Shown in pieces: positions 9,220 to 18,011 of a DNA stretch of 64,000 nt. This stretch comes from Anaerolineae bacterium. GTDB lineage: Bacteria; Chloroflexota; Anaerolineae; Aggregatilineales; Phototrophicaceae. The DNA lies in NCBI GenBank assembly GCA_022841825.1, contig JALHQT010000006.1, forward strand, positions 186,001 to 250,000. The letters run 5' to 3'. Position 1 is the first letter of the stretch. Each line of letters starts with the position of its first letter. The notes below the pieces were generated by a model. The model made no database searches. It was not told where the DNA came from and saw nothing but the letters and a program-made list of their open reading frames with translations. Position numbers and translations under genes: made by a program.

Positions 9220-10337
9220 CAGGCGAGCACCTGTGCATACAGGCGAAGAGTCTCATCCGTCATCCTGGCGATGCTGAACTCCGTTTCAAGGCGGTCGCGC
9301 CCCAGCAGTCCCAGGTGTCGCCGCAAGGGAGCATCGGCGATCAATCGACTCAGCGCGCTCGCCATGGCATCAATGTCGTGCGGGGAGACGAGTATGCCGG
9401 TTTCGCCATCGGCGATCACTTCCGGGATCGCGCTGACGCGGCTGGCGACGACGGGTAGACATGCCGCCATCGCTTCCAGCAGAACCAAACCAAAGCCCTC
9501 CCAAAGACTTGGGAAGAGAAAAACATCAAAGGCATTCATCCATACCGCCGCGTTATCGCGCCAGCCCAGAAAACGCACGGCGTCGTCCAGGTTAAGCGCG
9601 GCTGCCTGCGCTTGCAGGTCTGCGCGCAGTTCGCCATCGCCCAGGATAAGCAGCACGGCTTGGGGATGCTGCGCATGCACCCGGGCGAAAGCATCAATCG
9701 CGTAGGTCATCCCCTTCTGCTCGGTCAGCCGCCCGACGCAGCCGATGACGGGCGTATCGGCGTGCAAGCCAATACTGGTGCGCAGCGCAGCGCGCGACGC
9801 CGCCTGTCCCGTCACATCCTCGGTCACGTCCATGCCATAACGAATGACGCACAGACGGTCGGCGCTTTCCCCCTCGATTTCTCGGCAAAATTCCGCAACC
9901 GCCGACGAGATCGCGCTGCCCCCTGCCGTCATCCGCCAGAGCTGGCGATAGACCTGACGAAACGGGAAGCGGCGAATGAAGGGGTCGTCGTTGTGATGAC
10001 CCGTGATGACCGGCACCCCTGCCAGCTTTGACGCCGGAATCGCGTACAACTGCGCGTGCGAGAGATGCGCGTGAACCAATGCCGGGCGTTCATTGCGGAA
10101 TCTGCCAATCAGCCAGGGAATCAGCATGGGGTCGAGGTGTCTCCGCATCACGCGGCGCTCAGTCGGCACGCCCAGCGCGCGCATCTGGGCGCTGAGGTCG
10201 TCCTGCGGGCGTGTCGTCTCCTCCAGGAGCAGCAGGCGGGCATCCGTCCCGCGCGCGCGCAGCGCAGGCAGCAGCAGCAGCAGATGCCGCTCCGCTCCGG
10301 CGATGCCCGTCGCCTTGATGATGTGGAGAATTTGCAT
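9219..10337 (-). CDS. Glycosyltransferase family 4
   Basis: A 372-residue GT-B enzyme. It starts MQILHIIKATGIAGAERHL, the GGAER-like acceptor-domain motif of GT4. The donor domain has IGCVGRLTEQKGM and SLWEGFGLVLLEAMAACLPVVAS with the E-x7-E pair. The stop codon shares one base with the asnB start. It follows the lipid-sugar transferase gene by eight bases, so it may add one of the first sugars after priming; this is inference from gene order. Confidence 0.88.
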   Translation of the reverse strand: MQILHIIKATGIAGAERHLLLLLPALRARGTDARLLLLEETTRPQDDLSAQMRALGVPTERRVMRRHLDPMLIPWLIGRFRNERPALVHAHLSHAQLYAIPASKLAGVPVITGHHNDDPFIRRFPFRQVYRQLWRMTAGGSAISSAVAEFCREIEGESADRLCVIRYGMDVTEDVTGQAASRAALRTSIGLHADTPVIGCVGRLTEQKGMTYAIDAFARVHAQHPQAVLLILGDGELRADLQAQAAALNLDDAVRFLGWRDNAAVWMNAFDVFLFPSLWEGFGLVLLEAMAACLPVVASRVSAIPEVIADGETGILVSPHDIDAMASALSRLIADAPLRRHLGLLGRDRLETEFSIARMTDETLRLYAQVLA

Positions 10338-10345
10338 GCACGCGC

Positions 10346-11365
10346 CTACTTGCGCTGGTAGCGCTTACGCACATACGCCATCAGCACGAGCCAGATCGCC
10401 AGCGCGACGATGCCGCTGATGCCGACCCCCCAGGCAACCTGCGGTTCTGCCAGACTGACAATCGTCGCCAGGATGCCAAAGATGGCGCAAAAAGCGTAGA
10501 GGACGAAGATAGTACGCCGCTGACTGAGTCCGAGGCTCATGATCCGGTGCGAGGTGTGGTCTTTGCCCGCCTGCGCCGGCGAGCGCCCTTCGCGCAGCCG
10601 CGTGACGACGACCAGGAAGATGTCCGAGAGCGGCAGCGCCAGCACCAGCAGCGGCACCATCCACGTCACGCCGAGCGGTTGGGTGCCGAATTCGAGCTTG
10701 ATCCCCAGCACGGACAGCACGAAGCCGAGGACGAGCGCGCCCATATCGCCCATGAAAGAGCTGGCGGGGTTGAAGTTGTAGATCAGGAAGCCGACCGCGC
10801 TGCCGAGCAGCCCGGCGGCGAGCGTGCTGACCAGGCTGAGTGACTGCGAAAAGGCGATGATCATGAAGAAGGCGGCGGCAATCGCACTCAGCCCGGCGGC
10901 AAGACCATCCATGTTGTCGTTGAAGTTGACGGCGTTGGTCACCGTCACGACCCACAGGATCGTGATCGGGATGTCCAGCCAGAGATTATTGAACAACTGG
11001 ACATGGATACCCGCCACGACCAGCACCAGCGCGGAGATCATCATCGCGATCAAGCGCAGGCGGATGCCGAGGTTGTACTTGTCGTCGAACGCGCCGACCA
11101 GCGCCAGGAAAGCCGCGCCGCTGAGGACGGCACCCATCTCGACCACATGCTGCGGCGGGCTGAACAGCAGCAGCGAGAGCGCCAGCGCGACGTAGATCGC
11201 CAGCCCGCCCAGCAGCGGCGTCGATTCGACATGCAGCTTACGCGCGGCGGGCTTATCGACAATGCCGAGGCGGATGGCGATAGCGCGCGAGACAGGCGTC
11301 AGGCTGAGGGAGGCGACGAAGCCGACGATCAAAATCGGGACAAAGCTCAGTTGTGCGGAATCCAT
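10346..11365 (-). CDS. Undecaprenyl-phosphate sugar-1-phosphate transferase (WecA/MraY family)
   Basis: Polytopic enzyme that starts a surface glycan by moving a sugar-1-phosphate from UDP-sugar to undecaprenyl phosphate. The 339 residues contain about ten membrane helices and the family landmarks: KLHVESTPLLGG at the N-terminus, GAFDDKYNLG, NAVNFNDNMDGLAAG, the metal-binding FMGDMGALVLG and the C-terminal histidine motif HTSHRI. It is the first gene of the four-gene minus-strand operon. A TATACT -10 box lies at 11401-11396. It resembles WecA/TagO/RgpG more than MraY, so wall peptidoglycan synthesis is unlikely. Confidence 0.9.
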   Translation of the reverse strand: MDSAQLSFVPILIVGFVASLSLTPVSRAIAIRLGIVDKPAARKLHVESTPLLGGLAIYVALALSLLLFSPPQHVVEMGAVLSGAAFLALVGAFDDKYNLGIRLRLIAMMISALVLVVAGIHVQLFNNLWLDIPITILWVVTVTNAVNFNDNMDGLAAGLSAIAAAFFMIIAFSQSLSLVSTLAAGLLGSAVGFLIYNFNPASSFMGDMGALVLGFVLSVLGIKLEFGTQPLGVTWMVPLLVLALPLSDIFLVVVTRLREGRSPAQAGKDHTSHRIMSLGLSQRRTIFVLYAFCAIFGILATIVSLAEPQVAWGVGISGIVALAIWLVLMAYVRKRYQRK

Positions 11366-11512
11366 GCCATGCTCTCAGGGTACAGAATGGCGAGAAGTAT
11401 AGCACAGAGGATTAGGGTTCACCCCGGTCGTTCAAGATGGGAGCAAGCGAGCGGGCGCAATGTTCACTGCTCCACATGCTGTGCGTAGTGCGTCACTTGT
11501 CACAGTTCGTCC

Positions 11513-11636
11513 GCCCACCCATGAAATGGGCGGGCTACAAAACAAGCGCCTGCTGCGCAGGCTGAATATTGCTCATCGTCAAGTCAGCCCCCGAAGGGGG
11601 CGTTTTCCCACTAGCCGGGGCATTTCATGCCCTGGC
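11513..11636. repeat. REPIN-like element: two inverted double-hairpin units
   Basis: Four hairpins lie in a row: 11513-11535, 11548-11562, 11587-11601 and 11614-11636. Their lengths (23, 15, 15, 23) and gaps (12, 24, 12) are mirror-symmetric. Reading the right half on the minus strand and the left half on the plus strand gives the same pattern: GCC, CATGAAATG, GGCTA, then CGCC and GGCTGA. The stem bases differ between halves but still pair. This is the layout of an inverted pair of REP units. No transposase gene lies nearby. It fills most of the 335-base gap between the glycan operon and the next gene. Confidence 0.75.
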
Positions 11637-11700
11637 GTCGCAAGATGAGCGTCGGCGAAACATGAAACAGCACCCCTACCGTCCGCCGCATTACGCCTTC

Positions 11701-12150
11701 TCATCCATACTTCTGCTGGTGTTCCCGCTTCATGCGCGCATAATCGGCGTCTTCTCTGGCGCGCAGGTAGGTGTCGTAGAAGATGCGCGCGCACTCCGCC
11801 TTGACCGGGTCTTCGTCGCGCCGCAGCACGCTGCCATCCGGCGCGTACTTACGACCGCTCTTGTGGTTGGCGTAGCGGCGCGAGCGCGTATAGCCCATCT
11901 GGAGGAACTTGCGCGCCATATCCATGCCGACGAAATCGCCCGCCGCCTTGTACGCCAGAAAGAGCGCAAAAATCTTCTCGGCGGATTGCTGCGCGATCTC
12001 CGGCGTGCGGATGCGCCAGTGCGGGAGGATCTCCGACTTGTACGGTTCGACGAGCAGCACGCCCTGCTCGCCCTTGCCGACGCGGTACTTCTCCGGATGC
12101 TTACGGAAGTCGATCTGCTCAAAGTCCTGCGAATAGTCGAATGGGGGCAT
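11701..12150 (-). CDS. DUF4385-family protein
   Basis: A 149-residue soluble protein, rich in charged and aromatic residues, starting MPPFDYSQDFEQIDFRKHPE. The block HWRIRTPEIAQQSAEKIF and the later GMDMARKFLQMGYTRSRRYANHKSG match what I know of DUF4385, a short cytoplasmic family of unknown function found in scattered bacteria. The gene stands alone between the REPIN-like element and a short non-coding gap. No enzyme motif is visible. Confidence 0.65.
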   Translation of the reverse strand: MPPFDYSQDFEQIDFRKHPEKYRVGKGEQGVLLVEPYKSEILPHWRIRTPEIAQQSAEKIFALFLAYKAAGDFVGMDMARKFLQMGYTRSRRYANHKSGRKYAPDGSVLRRDEDPVKAECARIFYDTYLRAREDADYARMKREHQQKYG

Positions 12151-12340
12151 AGGCTGCGACCTCTTGCTCGTCGCATTCTATACTATTCAGGTAAATGGAA
12201 TTGACGTGAGCCAGACAGCCTAACTTGTCAGAGACTCGTGTGTCTGAGTGCAGCGGACGCCATTCATCGAACAATCACCATCTCACCCATGTTATGCTAC
12301 ATGTCAGCCATCTTTAGTTGGGGCTATAGGGAGACACGAA

Positions 12341-12925
12341 ATGAACGATGTACCTGATGCCGTCAAAGAGATGGTGGCAAAGGCACTGGGAATCAAAAGC
12401 TTTAGCTATGGCTGGCAAGAATTGACAGACGGTACAGTTATTGAGGTCGATACGATATGGATTGCCGAGTTTCCATACGTGTTTACAAGAAACATATACC
12501 TGATCGGAATACATCTCCAGACCTTGACTGCAACGATAGAAGAGGATGTGGAATTCTGCGATTCGACAATCGACTATCGCGAAATGATCCTCGCAGCAAG
12601 CTACAAGAGCTGCAACTTTGTTGCGCCGAACTCCTGTCGCCTCATCCAGGTCAAATACCCTGTCATGGCGGGTCACCTTAGGACCGTGAACTTGCTGCCA
12701 CCCTTCGCATACAAGCTCGCACTCGATGGTAGCTCTCTTCGGTTTTCAGTTCACATCTACAGTGAGGGGACTCAGGCACATGTCCGTTACGAATGCACAT
12801 TACCTGCCGACGAGCAAGTTACTGAACTCTACAAGGCAATCTTCGCCGAGATTAAGTACATCGCGGAACGGTATAACGATTCAGAAATAAATGCGGTCAT
12901 CGCACATGGTCGAGTATCAGTGTAG
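12341..12925 (+). CDS. Hypothetical protein, unusually AT-rich
   Basis: A 194-residue protein without a family I recognise. It starts MNDVPDAVKEMVAKALGIKSF; AGGGAG lies seven bases before this ATG, and the in-frame extension upstream looks non-coding. No signal peptide or membrane helix is visible, and the predicted fold is mixed alpha/beta with several beta-rich stretches. The base composition is clearly lower in GC than the genes on both sides, and its codon choice differs too, which suggests recent transfer. It converges with the TPR gene, leaving three bases between stops. Confidence 0.6.
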   Translation: MNDVPDAVKEMVAKALGIKSFSYGWQELTDGTVIEVDTIWIAEFPYVFTRNIYLIGIHLQTLTATIEEDVEFCDSTIDYREMILAASYKSCNFVAPNSCRLIQVKYPVMAGHLRTVNLLPPFAYKLALDGSSLRFSVHIYSEGTQAHVRYECTLPADEQVTELYKAIFAEIKYIAERYNDSEINAVIAHGRVSV

Positions 12926-12928
12926 CCT

Positions 12929-13480
12929 TTACCGCTCCCCGCCCCCGCCCAGCAGCCCGCCGCCGCTCTTTTGCAGCGCCTTCGTGATGTCGCGCAGCCA
13001 GCGCTCCGCCTCGCTCTTGCGCCGGTCGCCCGCCGCCTCGAAGATCTGCCGCGCCCGCTCGACATGATTGACCGCGTTGGCGTAGTCCTTCTGCTGGAAG
13101 TAGGTCGCGCCCAGGTAGAGCAGCGTCTCCGGGCGCTGCTGGTCGGCATAATAGGCGTCCTTGAAGTGCGCCAGCGCCTCTTCCCAGTTGCCATCCTTGT
13201 AGGCGATTAGCCCGCGCCCGTAATGTGCCAGCATCTCATAGCGGTTGATCACCAGCGCGGAGTGAAAATCTTCCAGCGCCTTCTTCCGCTCGCCATCTTC
13301 CAGAAACATGAATCCGCGCGCCGCCACATACTCCGCCTTGCTCGGCAGCAGGTTGATGGCGTCGTTCATCGCGTCTATCGCCGCGTCGAAGTCGCGCTTC
13401 TTGAAGGCGTCAAGCGCACGCTGATAGTACTCGTCCGCTTCGTAGCGCGTGAAGCCCAGGCGTTGGTTGAAGGTCGGCAT
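12929..13480 (-). CDS. Tetratricopeptide repeat protein
   Basis: A 183-residue soluble protein made of about four TPR units (for example YYQRALDAFKKRDFDAAIDAM, FHSALVINRYEMLAHYGRG and LLYLGATYFQQKDYANAV) followed by a Gly-rich tail (SGGGLLGGGGER). TPR units are protein-protein binding surfaces; no catalytic domain is present. The start is the ATG at 13480. The gene lies between the AT-rich orphan and the membrane hydrolase and is separated from the latter by a long hairpin. Confidence 0.85.
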   Translation of the reverse strand: MPTFNQRLGFTRYEADEYYQRALDAFKKRDFDAAIDAMNDAINLLPSKAEYVAARGFMFLEDGERKKALEDFHSALVINRYEMLAHYGRGLIAYKDGNWEEALAHFKDAYYADQQRPETLLYLGATYFQQKDYANAVNHVERARQIFEAAGDRRKSEAERWLRDITKALQKSGGGLLGGGGER

Positions 13481-13553
13481 ATCGTACAGCCCCAGGATCT
13501 AAATCAAACGATGATCGACCACCCAACCGACAGTCCTCAGCCTTTGCCATTCG

Positions 13554-13589
13554 ACGGCACGCTGCCTGAAAGGCAAGGCAGCATGCCGT
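13554..13589. repeat. Long imperfect hairpin between minus-strand genes
   Basis: Arms ACGGCA-C-GCTGCCT and AGGCAGC-A-TGCCGT form thirteen pairs with one C-A mismatch around an eight-base loop. It lies 24 bases after the stop of the minus-strand hydrolase gene, where a terminator is expected, but no T-run follows on either strand. It may be a dispersed repeat or an mRNA-stabilising 3' structure. Confidence 0.5.
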
Positions 13590-13612
13590 CCTGAACGCTC
13601 TGCGCAGGCGAT

Positions 13613-15382
13613 TTACATCGCGAACTGAATCGCCTGTCCGGCAACAATATACCATGTAATGAACAGCGCGCAGATGAACGCACCCACGTAAATCCGTCCT
13701 GTTTTGCGGAAGAAGTAGGTCAGGATAAACGCTACGACTGCCAGCAGCGGCACGAACTGAATCGCCACGATCGTCAGCAGCGGTTCACCCAGCGGCAGCG
13801 GATTCCCACTCATCAGGACGCTGTACTGGATAATCAGCAGAATGACGATTCCCCCTGCCATCAGTGCCGCGTTAGCCAACATCGCGCGCCACAGCGGGAC
13901 GGGCGAACCGTCGGCGTTGGCTTGCCGCAATTGACCGTTGATCGCCGTACTCGCCACTAAGAAGTACAGCGTGAATGGAATGAGGTACGCAAGCATGATG
14001 TGGAATTGCAGGAAGTTCATCGGTTTCAGCGCCACTACCCACAACCGGAAATCCGTCTTAAACATCCAGTCCGAAATCGCCAGCAGCATGTAAACGCCAA
14101 AAATTACGCAAACGGCCAGAGCGAGCGATTTTAGAATTACGCGTAGATTCAGGCTCACGCCATAGCTTTCCTTCGTCGCGCCTGCTTTTTGTGCTGACGT
14201 GAAATGCCAGACAAGGAATAGCACCAGCGTAATCAAGCCATTTCCCACCGCCCAGACCATAATTCCTGTAGTGATCGTTTGCGGGAAGAAGGCACTGGCG
14301 GGCAGCCATTGGTTGCCATTATTCTGTAACCAGAAGAAGCTGAGTGCCGGGATAGCAATCGTGAGCGCCGCAGCGACCCACCATGCCATTCCTGTGGCAC
14401 CTTTGCTGGTGGGGAGAGGTGCTTGCAGGTCTTTGAACAGGTTGCTTTGCAGCAGCAGCGCGCCTGCCGGGAAGATGAACAAGATGCCGCCGATTAAGGC
14501 GATAAACGTGCCAATTTCCTTCCAGTACCAGGTCTGATCTGAAGGTGCTAGTCCATTGCCACCCTCAAGCGTAAGCTGCATCCATTCAATCGCATTGCCA
14601 ATCGCTTCTGTCGAAATATGATCGTTGGGGTGCGTGCCTCGCGGCATATAAAGTTGGCGCGCCGTGCCATCAGCAATCGAGCCATACAATCTACCGATTT
14701 CGACACTTTCGGTCGTATCGAACAACGTCTTCAGCTTATCAGTGTCCACCATTTGCGGCGGCGTATCAACGCCCCACATCAATGACGAGAACTCATCCCA
14801 TTCGCTGAAGACCATCGCCACATTGCGCGGCCAGGTCGCTGTGCCATCGGCGGCGAACGGCGCGCCCGTCGAGGAGCCTTCCAGCACCATTGAGCGATAA
14901 TCATCAGGCGCACCAATCGCCGCCGCGAGGATAGTCCAGCCACCCATCGAGTGCCCCTCTAAGCCAATGTTGTTGGTGTCTACGATGTCCAGTGAGCGCA
15001 GATAACGCAACCCATCAGGACCACCAAACCCGTTGGCAAACGCGGGTGGGTCGGAATAACCGTGTCCAGTCTGGTCGAGCGCGAGGACGACGTAGCCCCG
15101 CCGCGCAAACTCGATCGCGAAGCCGGCCTGTGTCTCACGCGAGTTGATGTAACCATGTACCGCGAGAATACCGGGTGCCTTATTTTCTGCCGTCACGCCT
15201 GGCGGGATATACAACAGCGCGCTCATCTGCGTGCCGTTCGTTCCTGTAAAGCGCACGTCCTGGATAGTGATGCTGCCACCGCTGGTTTGCGTCCACCATG
15301 CCAGGAAACCGCCAGCCAACACCAATGCGATTGAGAGAACAAGAAGATAGACCAGTCTACGAACATTGTTTTGCGAAAACAC
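13613..15382 (-). CDS. Membrane-anchored alpha/beta hydrolase with polytopic C-terminus
   Basis: A 589-residue protein. One helix near residues 10-30 is followed by an alpha/beta-hydrolase domain (oxyanion-side AVHGYINS, nucleophile elbow EGHSMGGW with Ser near 145). A C-terminal half then holds about seven to eight membrane helices. The GTG at 15382 is chosen as start because AAAGGA lies eight bases upstream; the in-frame extension runs through a repeat and reads as low-complexity. The catalytic domain probably faces outside. The substrate is unknown. Its GC content is lower than that of its neighbours. Confidence 0.75.
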   Translation of the reverse strand: MFSQNNVRRLVYLLVLSIALVLAGGFLAWWTQTSGGSITIQDVRFTGTNGTQMSALLYIPPGVTAENKAPGILAVHGYINSRETQAGFAIEFARRGYVVLALDQTGHGYSDPPAFANGFGGPDGLRYLRSLDIVDTNNIGLEGHSMGGWTILAAAIGAPDDYRSMVLEGSSTGAPFAADGTATWPRNVAMVFSEWDEFSSLMWGVDTPPQMVDTDKLKTLFDTTESVEIGRLYGSIADGTARQLYMPRGTHPNDHISTEAIGNAIEWMQLTLEGGNGLAPSDQTWYWKEIGTFIALIGGILFIFPAGALLLQSNLFKDLQAPLPTSKGATGMAWWVAAALTIAIPALSFFWLQNNGNQWLPASAFFPQTITTGIMVWAVGNGLITLVLFLVWHFTSAQKAGATKESYGVSLNLRVILKSLALAVCVIFGVYMLLAISDWMFKTDFRLWVVALKPMNFLQFHIMLAYLIPFTLYFLVASTAINGQLRQANADGSPVPLWRAMLANAALMAGGIVILLIIQYSVLMSGNPLPLGEPLLTIVAIQFVPLLAVVAFILTYFFRKTGRIYVGAFICALFITWYIVAGQAIQFAM

Positions 15383-15482
15383 AGAATTTTTCCTTTCTAC
15401 GAGCAGTCGCTCGAATATGCCGCTGAATTCGTCCTCTGGCAAGTACGAACACTCTTCGGGAGTGCTGAATTTCGCGGACATG

Positions 15483-15560
15483 AACCTCACCCCGCATCGA
15501 CTCGACAACCGCGAGAATCGCCCCCCTCTCCGCGTGCGGAGAGGGGACGGGGGTGAGGTT
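15483..15560. repeat. REP-like nested palindrome
   Basis: Outer arms AACCTCACCCC (15483-15493) and GGGGTGAGGTT (15550-15560) enclose an inner ten-pair stem CCCCTCTCCG / CGGAGAGGGG with loop CGTG (15523-15546). This CCTCACCCC...CCCCTCTCC pattern is a dispersed element known from many bacterial genomes. It occupies the 400-base gap between the divergent hydrolase and acyl-CoA dehydrogenase genes; the rest of the gap shows nothing clear. Confidence 0.7.
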
Positions 15561-15783
15561 CGGGATGGAAGCATCTCCTCGTTATTCAGCACTCTCCTCT
15601 CTTCTCAGTGATGAGCGAGCAAAAGTGGCTGAGGGCAGAGCGTTTCCGGGCATTGCGACCATCTTCAAATCAGGTGAGTTGAGAGGGTGATGGAAAAGCG
15701 GGTTTAAGGCAGTTAAGCAGTGCTATAATCTCAGTCAAGGGATGCTTGACCCACTTCCCGTCACCAACATCCGAGGTAATCCG

Positions 15784-16938
15784 ATGGACTTCGACCTTTC
15801 GCAAGAGCACAAAATGTGGGCGCGGATCGTGCGCGAGTTTTGCGAGGGTGAGATCAAACCCTACGCCCGCGAGGTCGATGAGACGGGCGCGCTGCATTGG
15901 GAGAGCATCCGCAAGATGCGCGATGTCGGCTTGCTCGGCATGGAAGCGCCCGCCGAGTTTGGCGGCATGGAACTCGACAGCCTGAGCGTCGTCATTGCCA
16001 TGGAAGCGCTCGGCACAGCCTGCGGATCGACGGCACTCAGCCTCGCCGCGCACAACGGGCTGGGCGTCATGCCGATCGTGCGCTGGGGCACGCGCGCGCA
16101 GCACGAGAAATACCTGCCCAGGCTGCTCAGTGGCGACACGCTCGGCGCGCTGGCGCTGACGGAACCGGGGGCGGGCAGCGACCTGGCGGGCGGCGTGGCA
16201 ACCAGGGCTGCGCGTGACGGCGACTCATGGGTCATCGACGGGACGAAGGCGTGGATCACCAATGCCAGCCTCGCGCCCGTTATCACCGTGCTGCTGCGCA
16301 CCGACCCGGACGCCGGGACGAGCGGCTTCAGCATGATCCTGGTTGAGCCAGGCACACCCGGCTTCACCATCCACCCGCCGGAAAAGAAGATGGGGTTGAA
16401 AGGCTCGCCCACCCATATGCTCTCGTTCGACGGCGTGCGCGTCACGGCGGATGCCGTGCTGGGCGAGGTCGGGCGCGGCTTCCAGCAGACGATGATGACG
16501 CTGGATAACGGGCGCATCGGCATCGGTGCGCTCTCGATTGGGCTGGCGCAGGCAGCGCTGGACGAAGCCGCCCGCTACGCAAAGCAGCGCCGCGCCTTCG
16601 GCAAACCGATCAGCGAGCACCAGGCGATCCAGTGGAAGATTGCCGACGCTGCAATGGAGATCGACGCCGCGCGCCTGCTGATCTATCGCGCCGCCTGGCT
16701 GAAGGACAACGGGCGCGATTACGCCAAAGCCGCCGCGATGGGTAAGCTGAAGGCGACCGAAGTCGCGGAAAAGGTCTGCCACGACGCCATCCAGATTCAC
16801 GGCTCGTATGGTTACAGCCGCGAATACCCGGTCGAACGCATCTACCGCGACCAGCGGCTGATGAGCATCGGCGAAGGCACGAGCGAAATTCAGCGCCTCG
16901 TCATCGCGCGCCGCGTGCTGGCAGAATACGCGGAGTAG
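15784..16938 (+). CDS. Acyl-CoA dehydrogenase
   Basis: Flavoenzyme of 384 residues that oxidises an acyl-CoA to the trans-2-enoyl-CoA and passes electrons to ETF. The FAD/substrate signature ALTEPGAGSDLAG, the mid-domain WITNAS and the C-terminal IGEGTSEIQRLVIAR are present; the Glu of GEGTSEIQ aligns with the catalytic base of short- and medium-chain enzymes. Start at 15784, with GAGG seven bases upstream. No other beta-oxidation gene is adjacent, so chain length or a branched amino-acid substrate cannot be told. Confidence 0.9.
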   Translation: MDFDLSQEHKMWARIVREFCEGEIKPYAREVDETGALHWESIRKMRDVGLLGMEAPAEFGGMELDSLSVVIAMEALGTACGSTALSLAAHNGLGVMPIVRWGTRAQHEKYLPRLLSGDTLGALALTEPGAGSDLAGGVATRAARDGDSWVIDGTKAWITNASLAPVITVLLRTDPDAGTSGFSMILVEPGTPGFTIHPPEKKMGLKGSPTHMLSFDGVRVTADAVLGEVGRGFQQTMMTLDNGRIGIGALSIGLAQAALDEAARYAKQRRAFGKPISEHQAIQWKIADAAMEIDAARLLIYRAAWLKDNGRDYAKAAAMGKLKATEVAEKVCHDAIQIHGSYGYSREYPVERIYRDQRLMSIGEGTSEIQRLVIARRVLAEYAE

Positions 16939-16949
16939 AGACATCTGAT

Positions 16950-16976
16950 CTTCGCGTTCTTCGCGTTCTTCGCGGC
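16950..16976. repeat. Three tandem 9-base repeats
   Basis: CTTCGCGTT, CTTCGCGTT and CTTCGCGGC follow each other directly in the gap after the acyl-CoA dehydrogenase stop. It is a short, simple repeat; no function is apparent. Confidence 0.55.
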
Positions 16977-17007
16977 TTCACTGTAATGATAGTTCGCCGA
17001 GTAACTC

Positions 17008-17934
17008 ATGACCTCTCGAAAATCACTGACTCGTTATGCCTGGCTATCGATCCTGGCAGCGATCATCACCATTGTCCTGAAGACACTTGCCTACTTTCTC
17101 ACCGGATCGGTGGGTTTGCTCTCCGATGCGCTCGAATCGTTCGTCAACCTCGCCGCCGCCATCATCGCGCTCGGTGCTCTCACCATCGCCGCCCGCCCGC
17201 CTGACGACGAGCACGAGTTCGGGCATGACAAAGTGGAGTATTTTTCCAGCGGTGTCGAAGGTACGCTCATCCTCTTCGCGGCAGCCAGTATCGCCGTGAC
17301 GAGCATCGAACGCCTGATCAATCCGCAGCCGCTGGACGATGTCAATATCGGCTTGGTGCTCTCGGTCGCCGCGTCGGTCGTCAACGCGGGCGTCGCGTTC
17401 ATCCTGCTGCGCGCTGCCCGCGAGTACAACTCGATCACGCTGGAAGCGGACGCCCGCCACCTGCTGACGGATGTCTATACCTCGGTCGGCGTCATCGTCG
17501 GCGTCTTCCTGGTTGGCGTAACCGGCTGGGTCTGGCTGGACGCGGCGATTGCGCTGCTGGTCGCGCTGAACATTCTATGGGCGGGCGTCGGGCTGGTGCG
17601 CCGTTCGGCAAGCGGCTTGATGGACACGGCGATCTCACCAGAGGACCGCGCGCAGGTCGAAATCATCCTCACGCGCTATCGCCAGCAGGGGATCGACTTC
17701 CACGCGCTGCGCACGCGCGATGCCGGTGCGCGCCAGTTCGTGACACTGCATGTGCTGGTGCCAGCAGGCTGGACGGTGCAGCGCGGACATAACCTGCTCG
17801 AAAAGCTGGAGCAGGACATCCGCGCCGCCGTGCCGCGCGCCCACGTCATCACCCATCTGGAACCGCTCGGCGACCCGGCAGCGCTGGCGGATGCGGATCT
17901 GGATCGCGATGCGTACCCGGTCGAGGCGGACTGA
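17008..17934 (+). CDS. Cation diffusion facilitator family transporter
   Basis: A 308-residue divalent-metal/proton antiporter with about six membrane helices followed by a cytoplasmic metallochaperone-like domain. The helix-5 metal site HLLTD (H-x3-D) is intact. In helix 2 the family D-x3-D is replaced by E-x3-N inside SDALESFVN, a variant seen in one branch of the family, so specificity (Zn, Fe, Mn) is left open. The C-terminal domain has [20 protein letters not shown]. The gene stands alone 68 bases after the acyl-CoA dehydrogenase. Confidence 0.88.
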   Translation: MTSRKSLTRYAWLSILAAIITIVLKTLAYFLTGSVGLLSDALESFVNLAAAIIALGALTIAARPPDDEHEFGHDKVEYFSSGVEGTLILFAAASIAVTSIERLINPQPLDDVNIGLVLSVAASVVNAGVAFILLRAAREYNSITLEADARHLLTDVYTSVGVIVGVFLVGVTGWVWLDAAIALLVALNILWAGVGLVRRSASGLMDTAISPEDRAQVEIILTRYRQQGIDFHALRTRDAGARQFVTLHVLVPAGWTVQRGHNLLEKLEQDIRAAVPRAHVITHLEPLGDPAALADADLDRDAYPVEAD

Positions 17935-18011
17935 CGCCCACAATTTACCCTTTATGAACCTTATAGAGTTAAATACTATTCTTGCGTCAACACGTAAGAA
18001 GGCTAGTCACC

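Noticed and set aside
7417-9705. 762-codon plus-strand frame antisense to asnB
   Set aside because: asnB on the other strand has all family motifs; the plus frame is compositionally antisense.
15383-15592. In-frame N-terminal extension of the membrane hydrolase
   Set aside because: It passes through the REP-like palindrome and lacks protein character; the GTG at 15382 has a good ribosome site.
16950-16976. CRISPR array
   Set aside because: Three abutting 9-base units without spacers; no cas genes in the window.
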